This document shows positions 18,204 to 25,890 of a stretch of DNA of 64,000 bases, piece after piece; position 1 is the first letter of the stretch, and every line of letters begins with the position of its first letter. The stretch comes from Neorhizobium populisoli (GTDB taxonomy: Bacteria > Pseudomonadota > Alphaproteobacteria > Rhizobiales > Rhizobiaceae). Both the position numbers and the translations under genes were made by a program. The stretch covers positions 186,001-250,000 of the forward strand of contig NZ_JAHYCB010000002.1 of assembly GCF_019430945.1 (NCBI RefSeq), in the 5' to 3' direction. A model generated the notes under the pieces. That model was not told the DNA's origin, made no database searches, and saw only the letters and a list, made by a program, of their open reading frames with translations.

Positions 18204-19382
18204 ATGACGAAGAAAACGAACGAAGCGGCATCCGGCCGCTTTGACTACGACGCGCTCAACATCGGCGCGCAGAGCAAGAGAGCGTTGGAAACGACAGCCT
18301 CCAACATTCAGGCTTTGGGACGCCGCTCCACGGAGCAGGCGTTCGAGCTGGGCGACCTGCTGGAGCAGGCGTCCACACTCGTTGAGCCGGGTACTTTCGA
18401 GAAATGGGTATCGCAGCGATGCGACATCTCCTCGAAGACCGCGCGCAACTATCGGGCTGTTGCTCGCAATCTCGCTCCGTACCGTACGCGTGCGGTCGAG
18501 CTGGCCGTCAGCCCCACGGTTCTTTTTCATCTGGCGTCCGCGCCGGACGAAAAAGTTGAGGCTGCCCTGGCCTTTGCAAAGGAGAACGACGGCATTCGCG
18601 TCAGTGAGGTGAAAGCTCTGCTGACGGACGGTTCCGAAGCAGTCTCCGAAGAGGTCACCGCAACGGAGCTTCCCGACGTCGGCGGTCTGTCCGGGCTGCG
18701 GGCGCTGATCGACCTCAAGACGAAAAGCGGTCTTGCCGCTTTCGTTGAGAATGCGGCAATACTTGCCACGACTGTCGAGGACATTCTCGAACGCAAACCT
18801 CGGGGCAAGCGTCTTCAGAAGAAAGCACTCGTTCCAGTGCTTGAGCCCTTGGGCCGACTTGCCAAGCGCAGCCTGGGCAACGTCCTACTTCTCGATGCGC
18901 CAGGCGACATCGACGTCCGTAAGCTCTCCGCGACTGAGCTTGCCCCCGGAAGCCGCTGGCACAGAGTGTTCGAGACGCTCGATGACGTGGGCGATCGCGA
19001 AGCTTGGCCTGAGGCCAAGGAACTCGAACTGTGGCTAAGCCAGGAGCTGCTGCCGCTCCTCGATTGGGCAACCTCGAGAGCGAAGCAGCCTGAGTGGCCG
19101 CTCGAGGCCGCTGTTGCCTCGAACTCACCCGACCAGGTCATGCGCCGTGGGTTGGAGGCGCTGGGTGGCGTCGTGCGGGTTGACGCGCCGAGGCTCGATG
19201 CGTCCGAGGACGAGGATGAAACGCTCGAGGACTACGTACCGCCGGCGATGTTCACCCGGAGGGGTGGAGCATCTGAGACCGCCGGTTCCAACGTCCTTTC
19301 TTTCGGTTCGACCGAAGGGCTGCCTGGACTAAGGAAGCCAAAGGCGCTCACGCGCAAACCCGCCGAGGCGTCGGCGGACTGA
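18204..19382 (+). CDS. DUF3102-like accessory-element protein
   Basis: ATG 18204 (MTKKTNEAAS...) is chosen because AAGGA lies about 9 nt upstream; the frame remains open to 18117. Residues 20-135 match the DUF3102 pattern: a helix of ASNIQALGRRSTEQAFELGDLLEQA, then GTFEKWVSQRCDISSKTARNYRAVA, a helix-turn-helix-like stretch also seen in plasmid- and ICE-borne proteins. The remaining 250 residues are helical and acidic with no motif I can name, ending in a basic tail. Members are common on mobile elements, but their role is not established. It is followed at once by a strong terminator, so it is probably its own transcript. Confidence 0.6.
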   Translation: MTKKTNEAASGRFDYDALNIGAQSKRALETTASNIQALGRRSTEQAFELGDLLEQASTLVEPGTFEKWVSQRCDISSKTARNYRAVARNLAPYRTRAVELAVSPTVLFHLASAPDEKVEAALAFAKENDGIRVSEVKALLTDGSEAVSEEVTATELPDVGGLSGLRALIDLKTKSGLAAFVENAAILATTVEDILERKPRGKRLQKKALVPVLEPLGRLAKRSLGNVLLLDAPGDIDVRKLSATELAPGSRWHRVFETLDDVGDREAWPEAKELELWLSQELLPLLDWATSRAKQPEWPLEAAVASNSPDQVMRRGLEALGGVVRVDAPRLDASEDEDETLEDYVPPAMFTRRGGASETAGSNVLSFGSTEGLPGLRKPKALTRKPAEASAD

Positions 19383-19386
19383 ACAT

Positions 19387-19414
19387 AAGAAAGGGGCTTT
19401 CGAGCCCCTTTCTT
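19387..19414 (+). terminator. Intrinsic terminator after the DUF3102-like gene
   Basis: A perfect 12-bp stem (AAGAAAGGGGCT / AGCCCCTTTCTT) closes a TTCG tetraloop four bases after the stop codon. The T tract is short because it is part of the stem. Confidence 0.85.
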
Positions 19415-19563
19415 GATTCCGGCTATTCGCGTGCGGATGTGCTCATGGCAAACTCACCGCGATTTACTGCTCGTTCGTTCACCATCGTGCGGGATTCGAA
19501 TTCGGACGTGAGCCCGCCGTTAACCGCGTTCAGGATCTGTTCTCATTCTTCGCTTCCAGGGTG

Positions 19564-19665
19564 CTTGAGATCCGGTCCGGGTCCTGTCAGGACTGGGTGG
19601 CTCCACGAGATGGAGCAAGCGGCCCAAGCCGGTGCTGGAACACCGACAAGGGCCTGACCCTCAAG
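19564..19665 (+). ncRNA. Structured leader RNA candidate upstream of a PD-(D/E)XK-like gene
   Basis: About 100 nt fold into a closed multi-branch shape. The outer stem is CTTGAG (19564-19569) with CTCAAG (19660-19665), continued by GGTC (19580-19583) with GACC (19656-19659) after an internal bulge. Inside are hairpins GTCCT/AGGAC (19581-19593, competing with the outer stem), GCTCCA/TGGAGC (19600-19615, enclosed by TGGG/CCCA), and CGGTG/CACCG (19630-19644). It ends 24 nt before the GTG start, so it may be a cis-regulatory leader or a processed RNA. I cannot match it to a known RNA family from memory. Confidence 0.5.
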
Positions 19666-19689
19666 CCTTGTTGAAGAAGGAATCGGGCT

Positions 19690-20850
19690 GTGACTATTCA
19701 TACTGCCAAGACCCCAGCCGGGGAAGTTCTGCGCGCCGCGTCAGCGGCATCCTCCAGCATGTCTTTTGCCGCCGGCTCGGCGTCGCGCCGCCACTTCGGC
19801 GAGCGCTTCGCTCTCCAGGCTGAACCGCCGGCGCTGCGCCGCCACCCGCATCTGGTGCGTTATCCGGACGTCGAGGCCGACTTCGACGTGCTGATCGACA
19901 GAGCCATCGCCGTGATCGCTGATGGGGAGCCGGTCGAGGACGAAATCCTCGGCCACTACGTCAATGTCGCCTCGCTCGTGCGCGCCGTGTCCTTCCGCGA
20001 GGGAAAGCTGCTGGAGCAGGCCGTTGAGCGGCTAGCCAAGGCTAATCCGAATATCCTCGTGCTGATGCAGTCGATCAAGCTGCCGCTGGTAAAGGCGGCC
20101 ATTGAAGCGGTTGCCGGCAATCACTGGCGCCAGCTTGAAGGCGTCCGGCTTGACTGCGAGGCGCCGGCCAAAGGCAGCTACACGCCGGACCTGATCATCG
20201 TGAACCGCGCCAAGCGCGCCGCCTTCGTGTTGGACCTGAAGCGCTCGCTCGCGTCCTACGGCGACACCAGCCGGCTCGAAGAGCTGAAGCTCAAGATGCT
20301 GGCATCGGCCATGGTGCTGCCGGACTGGCTCTACAAAACGCAGAAGCGGCTAATGGTCGAGACGGTCGGTGTCGCGATCATCGATGGCGCCAGCCGTCCG
20401 AGCGATCATACGGCGGGTGTCTGGGCGCTCTCGGAGATCGACGATCTTCTGGAGATCGATGGCGCCGCGGCTTGCATGGCGGAACTGCGCCTACGCTTCG
20501 GGCGCCGCGTGCAGCAGCTTCTCGAGGCTGAGGCTCGCCTTGCGCTTGGTCTACCGGAGACGCCAATGTTGACGGCCACCCCACCGCTCGCCGCCGCTGC
20601 CTTCACGACGTCGCTCCATGCGCGCCGGTTTGGGACGCTGCGGGCGATCCCACGCGTGATGGTCTGCGAGGACGTCACCGGCGACACCGAGGATCACGGA
20701 GCCGGATGCCGTTGCGGCGACTGCGAAGGATCGAGCTTCGATGATGACGACGATGGTCGCGATGATCCGGAAGCGCTGACGGACGACAGCGTCTCCTGGC
20801 CGCCGGAGCACATCCGCATTGGCTTTGCGCGGCGCCTGCTCGACGCCTGA
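19690..20850 (+). CDS. PD-(D/E)XK-like accessory protein
   Basis: The start is GTG 19690 with AAGAAGG nine bases upstream. The 386-residue protein has no close family I can name. Residues 163-186 read SYTPDLIIVNRAKRAAFVLDLKR: D167, a strand, then D182-x-K184. This is the core spacing of PD-(D/E)XK nucleases, with the preceding helix VKAAIEAVAGNHW. A low-complexity acidic stretch (FDDDDDGRDD) and a CRCGDC cysteine cluster lie near residues 340-360; the latter could bind a metal. It follows the structured leader RNA and precedes the small gene and the split FtsH-like pair on the same strand. A DNA-cutting role on an integrative element is inference. Confidence 0.55.
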   Translation: MTIHTAKTPAGEVLRAASAASSSMSFAAGSASRRHFGERFALQAEPPALRRHPHLVRYPDVEADFDVLIDRAIAVIADGEPVEDEILGHYVNVASLVRAVSFREGKLLEQAVERLAKANPNILVLMQSIKLPLVKAAIEAVAGNHWRQLEGVRLDCEAPAKGSYTPDLIIVNRAKRAAFVLDLKRSLASYGDTSRLEELKLKMLASAMVLPDWLYKTQKRLMVETVGVAIIDGASRPSDHTAGVWALSEIDDLLEIDGAAACMAELRLRFGRRVQQLLEAEARLALGLPETPMLTATPPLAAAAFTTSLHARRFGTLRAIPRVMVCEDVTGDTEDHGAGCRCGDCEGSSFDDDDDGRDDPEALTDDSVSWPPEHIRIGFARRLLDA

Positions 20851-20973
20851 GGCGACCCCACCGTTGCTGGGATGAGGCCATAGCTGCGGCGCGTGACGCC
20901 GCGGCAGCCTCTCCCGTTCCCATCATCCTCTGAAAACGCCGTCCACGAAGCCGGACCGGCGAGGAGATCCTGC

Positions 20974-21330
20974 ATGCCCGCAGACATCATGTCCACCCAA
21001 GCACCATCGACATTTGCCCGCCTCAAGCCGGGCGGCTCGAGAGCTTCCAAGCCCAATCAGCCTCTTGTGGCTCCTCGTCCGCAGGACGACCCGGCTCTGA
21101 TCATCGGCCTCGCTCTTGCGTTTGCTCGGCAAGGGTCATCGAACATGCGCGAGATTCCCTCCATGGTACTGGAACCACTCCGCCGCCTGGCAGAATCCGG
21201 CGATCCCGCCTGCCGGCTGGTTCTCGACTGCCTCAGCAGGAGGGCAGGCGCCAATGATAGGACGTTCGCTCGTCAAGTCGTGCCGACGGAAATTGTTTCC
21301 GTTCACCCAGCCATGAGGGAGGATCGTTGA
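20974..21330 (+). CDS. Small hypothetical protein of the accessory module
   Basis: ATG 20974 is preceded by GAGGAGATCC, a good ribosome-binding site; the frame extends further upstream without one. The 118-residue product is unrecognised. It has a disordered Pro/Arg-rich start and one helical core (DDPALIIGLALAFARQG, SMVLEPLRRLAESGDPACRLVLDCLSRR). Its TGA overlaps the next ATG by one base (TGATG), so it is probably translated together with the AAA+ protein and may act with it as an adaptor, which is inference only. Confidence 0.55.
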   Translation: MPADIMSTQAPSTFARLKPGGSRASKPNQPLVAPRPQDDPALIIGLALAFARQGSSNMREIPSMVLEPLRRLAESGDPACRLVLDCLSRRAGANDRTFARQVVPTEIVSVHPAMREDR

Positions 21331-23195
21331 TGGATCGGTTTTCTTCCTACCTGCTACGGCGCTTGGCCCATGTTGAGCGGCGGGCCGTCCGTCGGCTCGC
21401 GGTCCGCAACGGCCTGCTGACGCTGAGCACTGCCATCGTCGACGGTCATGTCGTCAGCCGCTTCAGTCCCGCCTTCGATCTCTCGTATCTCACGGGGGAT
21501 GCCGAGCAGGACCGGCGTTGGGTACGAGATCATCTTGCCGGCTTTCTGATCGAGGCGCCGCAGGACGGAAACGGTCGTCCCGTTCTCGTCCCGGCCCTGC
21601 CGGGGTGGCCAGATCACCTCAGACGGCATCCGGCAAAGATCAAGGCTGCTGACACGGCTGCACATGCCTACGCGGTTCGAGTCGCTGGGGAAGCAGGGTA
21701 TAATCCGAGCATCAAGCATATGGCTACCCTGCTGCTGCTTGCCGCGGCACTGGAGCAATCGGGCGTCACGCTGCGCGATCTGGTCGAGATCCTGCGCCAG
21801 CCCGCACCCGTCTTCTCCGTAGCGGTCCTCGCCGATGGCTTTGAGCGGGCCTTGTCGCAGCTCATCGAAGACACCGGCATCGTGCCGCACGGACCTTACA
21901 CCGGCGTGGCGGCGGATTTTGCTTTCACCGACGATCTCTGGAGGTGGGTGGATAGCGAGACCAAACGCGTCTTCTTGCAGGTCGCGGCCGGAGAGACCAA
22001 CCGTCCGAGCCGAGCGGCCCTGCGCGAGCAATTGCTGCGGGCTTTGGCGGATGGCACACCGGTGCTCGCCGCGTCGGAGACAAACACTGGCATTCCCGGT
22101 CAGGTCGATCTGACCTGCGACGTCCGATTGACGGGTGCGGGGATCGACCGTCTGCTGATCGCCGACCTGCTCGAAGCCATCTATGGCCGCGAGGCGGTCA
22201 TGCGCCACGACAGATCCATCGCGGGGATCGATGCGGAGGGGCTGACGCTCGACGATCTCGCCATCGCCATCCGCCCAGGACGCCCAATCCTCTCCAGCCT
22301 TGATGCGCTTGCCGGACTGGCGGCGCTTAATCGCGGGGACAAGGAAGATGACAAGAACGGAGACAAGGCTGATGCCTCGCGGCGGCTGATCACGCAGAGC
22401 CCAAGCGAGCGAAGAGAGCAGACGTCGCGGGATGGCGGCAACACCGACGATCGCGCGGCATCGACGTCGACCGCCTCGTCCAAGGGCAAGGCAAAATCGA
22501 AAAGCAAGCCAACCGGCGCCGAGGTGATCCAGCCGGAGCCCTTCGATGCGGCATCGAGGCCGGCTGTGCCGCCCGTGCTGCGCGTTGAGACGCTGACGGG
22601 CTATGGTGCAGCAAAAGATTGGGCGCTTGGCCTGAAAGTCGATCTCGCGGATTATCTGACGGGAGGCCTCGCCTGGTCGCACATGAGCACGAAGCTGCTT
22701 CTCTCCGGACCGCCGGGGACTGGCAAGACTACTTTTGCACGGGCGCTTTGCAACACGCTGCAGGTTCCACTGGTCGTCACCTCTGTCTCGACCTGGCTAC
22801 AGGGCGAGTATCTGCATGATGTGCTGGACCGCATGGCAAACACGTTCGCGGAAGCCCGACGTCAGGCGCCGTCCATCCTGTTCATCGACGAGATCGACGG
22901 CATCGGTCAGCGTGCCTCGGCGTCGCGACCCTACGCCGACTACTGGAACGCCTGCGTCAACAAGCTGTTGGAGCTTCTCGACGGCGCGCTGAAAACCGAC
23001 GGCGTCATCGTCGTTGGCGCCACGAACCGGCCGACCGAAATCGACGAGGCGATCCGCCGCTCGGGACGACTGGAAACACATATCGAAATCCCGCGACCGG
23101 ATATTCCGACGCTCGCTGGCATTCTCGCCCATCATCTTGGCAGCGACCTCGATGCCGTCACCGTGTCGGACACCCAGATCGGAGGTCAGCCATGA
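21330..23195 (+). CDS. AAA+ ATPase, ATPase half of a split FtsH-like pair
   Basis: ATG 21330 overlaps the preceding stop and has GGGAGGAT upstream. The 621-residue protein has an unfamiliar helical N-terminal 340 residues, a Ser/Lys-rich linker (about 345-400), and a C-terminal AAA+ module of the FtsH/Cdc48 type. This shows Walker A GPPGTGKT (460-467), Walker B SILFIDEIDG (515-524), sensor VVGATNRP and the arginine-containing AIRRSGRLE. It stops inside the small helical lid (AGILAHHLGSDLD...). The missing lid helices are found at the start of the next protein. No transmembrane segment is present, unlike membrane-anchored FtsH. Together the pair would unfold and degrade soluble targets by an ATP-driven mechanism; the targets are unknown. 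Confidence 0.8.
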   Translation: MDRFSSYLLRRLAHVERRAVRRLAVRNGLLTLSTAIVDGHVVSRFSPAFDLSYLTGDAEQDRRWVRDHLAGFLIEAPQDGNGRPVLVPALPGWPDHLRRHPAKIKAADTAAHAYAVRVAGEAGYNPSIKHMATLLLLAAALEQSGVTLRDLVEILRQPAPVFSVAVLADGFERALSQLIEDTGIVPHGPYTGVAADFAFTDDLWRWVDSETKRVFLQVAAGETNRPSRAALREQLLRALADGTPVLAASETNTGIPGQVDLTCDVRLTGAGIDRLLIADLLEAIYGREAVMRHDRSIAGIDAEGLTLDDLAIAIRPGRPILSSLDALAGLAALNRGDKEDDKNGDKADASRRLITQSPSERREQTSRDGGNTDDRAASTSTASSKGKAKSKSKPTGAEVIQPEPFDAASRPAVPPVLRVETLTGYGAAKDWALGLKVDLADYLTGGLAWSHMSTKLLLSGPPGTGKTTFARALCNTLQVPLVVTSVSTWLQGEYLHDVLDRMANTFAEARRQAPSILFIDEIDGIGQRASASRPYADYWNACVNKLLELLDGALKTDGVIVVGATNRPTEIDEAIRRSGRLETHIEIPRPDIPTLAGILAHHLGSDLDAVTVSDTQIGGQP

Positions 23196-24007
23196 CGGGA
23201 AACACCAAAGTTGGCGGCTCGATGGACGAGATCGAGGTCATCCTGGAGGATGACGGCGAGCGCGACATCGACACGCCAGAGACGGCCGAGGATGATAACC
23301 CAGTGCCGCAGGCGTTGCGACGTCTGGCAACCCGAGCAATGGGCCTGACTGGCGCCGACATTGAACGGATCGTCCGCGAAGCCCGATTGAGAGCTCGTCG
23401 AGAAAAGCGCCGCCTCACCTATGCAGACATCGAAGCGGTCATTCGCGGTCACCGCCCGCCGGTCCCGTATGATGTCCGATGGCGCTTCGCCATCCACGAG
23501 TCCGGTCATGCGGTGGTGCATCACGCTCTGCGTCTCGGGTCGATCAGGGGGCTGACAATCGACGCCAAGGACGGCGGCCACAATCTGCTGACCTTTGCGA
23601 CCAACGCACCTGATACCGAAGCTTGGTATGAGCGGCTGCTGGCAATGCTGATGGCTGGCCGCGCGGCTGAACTCATCGTGCTCAAGACCGTCTCCGGAGG
23701 CTCCGGCGGCGCCGAAGAGAGCGACCTTGCACGCGCGACCCGCATTGCTGTCGATATGGAGCAGGCGCTGGGATTTGGTGGCAGTCATCCGCTGCTCTAT
23801 CTCGAGCACCAGAATCCCACCGCGATTCTCAGTCGCGACGCCGAGCTGGCAGAGCGCGTGCATCGCCGACTCGAGTTCGCGCAGGCACGGGCGACGGAGG
23901 TCATCATCGAGAACCGGCGGGCCTTCGACCGATTGGTGCGCGCGCTCTTCGACGCCCAGGCGCTCGATGGTCAGGCGGTCATGGACATCCTGGTCGCTGA
24001 CTCGTAA
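23192..24007 (+). CDS. M41 peptidase with AAA lid, protease half of a split FtsH-like pair
   Basis: ATGA at 23192-23195 joins this gene to the AAA+ gene. Residues 40-85 (ALRRLATRAMGLTGADIERIVREARLRARR, RRLTYADIEAVI) are the C-terminal helices of an AAA+ lid, normally fused to the ATPase. Residues 95-260 are an M41 metallopeptidase: HESGH (102-106) supplies two zinc ligands and the catalytic glutamate, and SGGSGGAEESDL with D178 matches the third ligand of FtsH. The first 35 residues are acidic and probably disordered. The 271-residue length equals FtsH minus its membrane part and ATPase. I see an obligate two-subunit protease rather than a decayed gene, because both frames are intact. Confidence 0.8.
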   Translation: MTGNTKVGGSMDEIEVILEDDGERDIDTPETAEDDNPVPQALRRLATRAMGLTGADIERIVREARLRARREKRRLTYADIEAVIRGHRPPVPYDVRWRFAIHESGHAVVHHALRLGSIRGLTIDAKDGGHNLLTFATNAPDTEAWYERLLAMLMAGRAAELIVLKTVSGGSGGAEESDLARATRIAVDMEQALGFGGSHPLLYLEHQNPTAILSRDAELAERVHRRLEFAQARATEVIIENRRAFDRLVRALFDAQALDGQAVMDILVADS

Positions 24008-24033
24008 ATCCGGAGCGAGGTATGGAGGACGGA

Positions 24034-24957
24034 ATGTCTGCAACGGTTATCGCACATTGCGACTGGAGCATCGAAGCCAAGAAGCGGTGGATGTGCGTGG
24101 CGGTCCGCCAGGGCGAGACATGGGTGCTGTCGGCGCCGGAGCCTGTCGGCGACACGCGGAACCTCACACATCGACTGCGACAGCGGTCGCCAGACGCCGG
24201 GGTGCTGATGGGTTTCGACTTCCCGATCGGTCTTCCAGCCGCCTACGGCAGAGCTTTAGGAACCCTCGACTTCCGTTCCTTTTTGCGGTCGTTCGGGGAA
24301 GCACGCTTTGCGCGATGGTTCGACGTAGCGGAGCATCGCGACCAAATCACCATCGATCGACCGTTTTATCCCATGCGGCCTGGGGGCACGCAGCGGCAGC
24401 ACCTTTTCGACGCTTTAGGGCTGAGCGGTAAGGATCTACTGCGCCGCTGCGAGCGGGCGACGCCGGATCGCGGCGACGCCTGCATGCTGTTCTGGACGCT
24501 CGGCGGTAATCAGGTAGGCAAGGCCGCCTTGACCGGCTGGCGCGAAATCATCCTCCCGAACCTCGGGGAGCTATCGCTATGGCCGTTCGACGGGCCGCTC
24601 CATGAGTTGATGATACCGGGTACCACTGTCGTCGCCGAGACCTATCCCGGCGACGTTTATGGCCAGCTTGGAATTCCCCGACGCCCTGTTTGGAGTAAGC
24701 GACAGCAAGACGGACGCCGGTCCGTCGCAAGACATCTGATGCGGTGGCTGGAGAACAGGCCACACGTCGATGGGCGCGAACTCCAAAGTCTGATCAGTGA
24801 TGGCTTCGGAAACGGCAAGGACGGTGAGGACCGGTTCGACGCGACGGTCGGCCTACTCGGCATGATCGACGTCATCGATGGCCGACGGGGCGAAGGCGTA
24901 CCGGAAGCAGATGACGTCAAAACGTGGGAAGGCTGGATCCTCGGTCAGCAGGCTTAA
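24034..24957 (+). CDS. DUF429-like RNase H-fold protein
   Basis: ATG 24034 is preferred because GGAGGACGGA precedes it; ATG 24022 has its purine stretch only 1 nt away. The 307-residue protein has an RNase H-like layout seen in DUF429-type proteins: HCDWSIEAKKRWMCVAV at the start (first acidic residue on a strand), GFDFPIGLPAAYG in the middle, a PFYPMRPGG motif, VAETYPGDVYGQLG, and a late EDRFDATVGLLGM helix with acidic residues. Such a carboxylate set could form a two-metal nuclease site. The gene lies 26 nt after the M41 gene, so it probably belongs to the same transcript. Its biochemical activity is not known. Confidence 0.6.
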   Translation: MSATVIAHCDWSIEAKKRWMCVAVRQGETWVLSAPEPVGDTRNLTHRLRQRSPDAGVLMGFDFPIGLPAAYGRALGTLDFRSFLRSFGEARFARWFDVAEHRDQITIDRPFYPMRPGGTQRQHLFDALGLSGKDLLRRCERATPDRGDACMLFWTLGGNQVGKAALTGWREIILPNLGELSLWPFDGPLHELMIPGTTVVAETYPGDVYGQLGIPRRPVWSKRQQDGRRSVARHLMRWLENRPHVDGRELQSLISDGFGNGKDGEDRFDATVGLLGMIDVIDGRRGEGVPEADDVKTWEGWILGQQA

Positions 24958-25357
24958 GTCTCCCGCAAGTTGATCTACCTTAGAACGAGCTGATGCAGGT
25001 CGCCGGCAACCTGAAACAAATTGCGCTCATTCGATTCGAACTTCCGGGCGAACGATTCGAAAGTCGAGGGCAACGTTTCCAAGCTCTGGGCAAACGTTTC
25101 GATCGTCCAGATTTCCGATTCACCAGAAATCGGAATGGTCGCACCTTGTGCGTCCGGCGCCGTCTACATAGCCGCGAGATTGCCGGCAACTTGTCTCGAC
25201 GTGCCCGCAACCTAAAACAAATTGCGCTCATTCGATTCCAAACTCGAAAATTCCGATTCACAACACGATGATTCTGTTTCGGTGACAAACGCCTTGCGCC
25301 GTGCCGCCGGTCCTCTGACCATAAGAGTGCCATCAACGAAAACAGGGGAAAGATAAC
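24958..25357. repeat. Intergenic region with 32-nt direct repeats and a 21-bp periodic array
   Basis: Two copies of a 32-nt sequence (25006-25037 and 25207-25238) differ at one base. Each is followed by a TTCCGATTCAC block (25113 and 25252). Bases 25044-25127 show a degenerate 21-nt period; read in the + frame from ATG 24993 this gives four heptapeptides of the form xGxRFxx. TTCCGATT/AATCGGAA (25113-25135) is an 8-bp inverted repeat. The 92-residue frame lacks a convincing ribosome-binding site, so I call this a repeat region, not a gene. Confidence 0.55.
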
Positions 25358-25669
25358 ATGGCGCGACAGACCTTGGAGGAGCGCAACGCCAAGCAGAGGG
25401 AGCGGCAGCAGCGGCTGAGGGACCGGCATCGGGCCGAGCGGCGTCCGGATCGTGACGACGTCGCGCGGGCCATGCTGTTCTGGACGATCAGCAGCTATCT
25501 CGACCAGGGACGGCAGGACTGGATAGAAGAGCTGGCCGACGCCGTGGTTGGGGTTCTCGTCGACCAAGGTTTCGACGAGCGGGCAGCCGACGAAGTCTTC
25601 GATGATCTCGTCGATCGCTATGCCCGCGACGACCAGCCCTTTCGAAGTAAGCCGCACCTGCGGGGCTGA
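25358..25669 (+). CDS. Small charged hypothetical protein
   Basis: This 103-residue protein begins with a highly charged helix (LEERNAKQRERQQRLRDRHRAERRPDRDD) and ends with a compact acidic helical part (DWIEELADAVVGVLVDQGFDERAADEVFDDLVDRYARDD). AGGGGAAAGATAAC precedes the ATG at a suitable distance. No motif identifies a function. The basic N terminus and acidic C terminus would suit a nucleic-acid-binding or dimerising accessory factor, but this is conjecture. It stands alone between the repeat region and the recombinase gene and is likely element cargo. Confidence 0.5.
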   Translation: MARQTLEERNAKQRERQQRLRDRHRAERRPDRDDVARAMLFWTISSYLDQGRQDWIEELADAVVGVLVDQGFDERAADEVFDDLVDRYARDDQPFRSKPHLRG

Positions 25670-25710
25670 TGATTTCTGGCCATCTGCTCTGCCTGATCAC
25701 CAACTATTTG

Positions 25711-25772
25711 TGCAAACGGCGTTCACATTCGGGGACTTCGTCCCCCCGTTACTTCGTGAAACGCCGTTTGCA
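25711..25772. repeat. Nested long inverted repeat upstream of a recombinase gene
   Basis: TGCAAACGGCGTTCAC (25711-25726) pairs with GTGAAACGCCGTTTGCA (25756-25772) over 16 bp with a one-base bulge. Within the loop GGGGAC (25731-25736) pairs with GTCCCC (25740-25745) around TTC. It could be a terminator of the small upstream gene, or a recombinase-binding or cruciform site 119 nt before the tyrosine-recombinase gene. Confidence 0.65.
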
Positions 25773-25890
25773 ACTGAATCGTTTTTATGAAGCCATTCGT
25801 CCACGAAAACCCTTGGTTACCGGAGGTTAACTCCATTCGCATAGCTCGCGTGCCCCGCCTCTGCGGGAACGACCAACAACAGCTACGTGA

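Noticed and set aside
24980..25657. A 225-residue minus-strand frame through the repeat region.
   Set aside because: Its repetitive NRMSAICFRL segments reflect the DNA repeats, and it covers the more credible small gene at 25358-25669.
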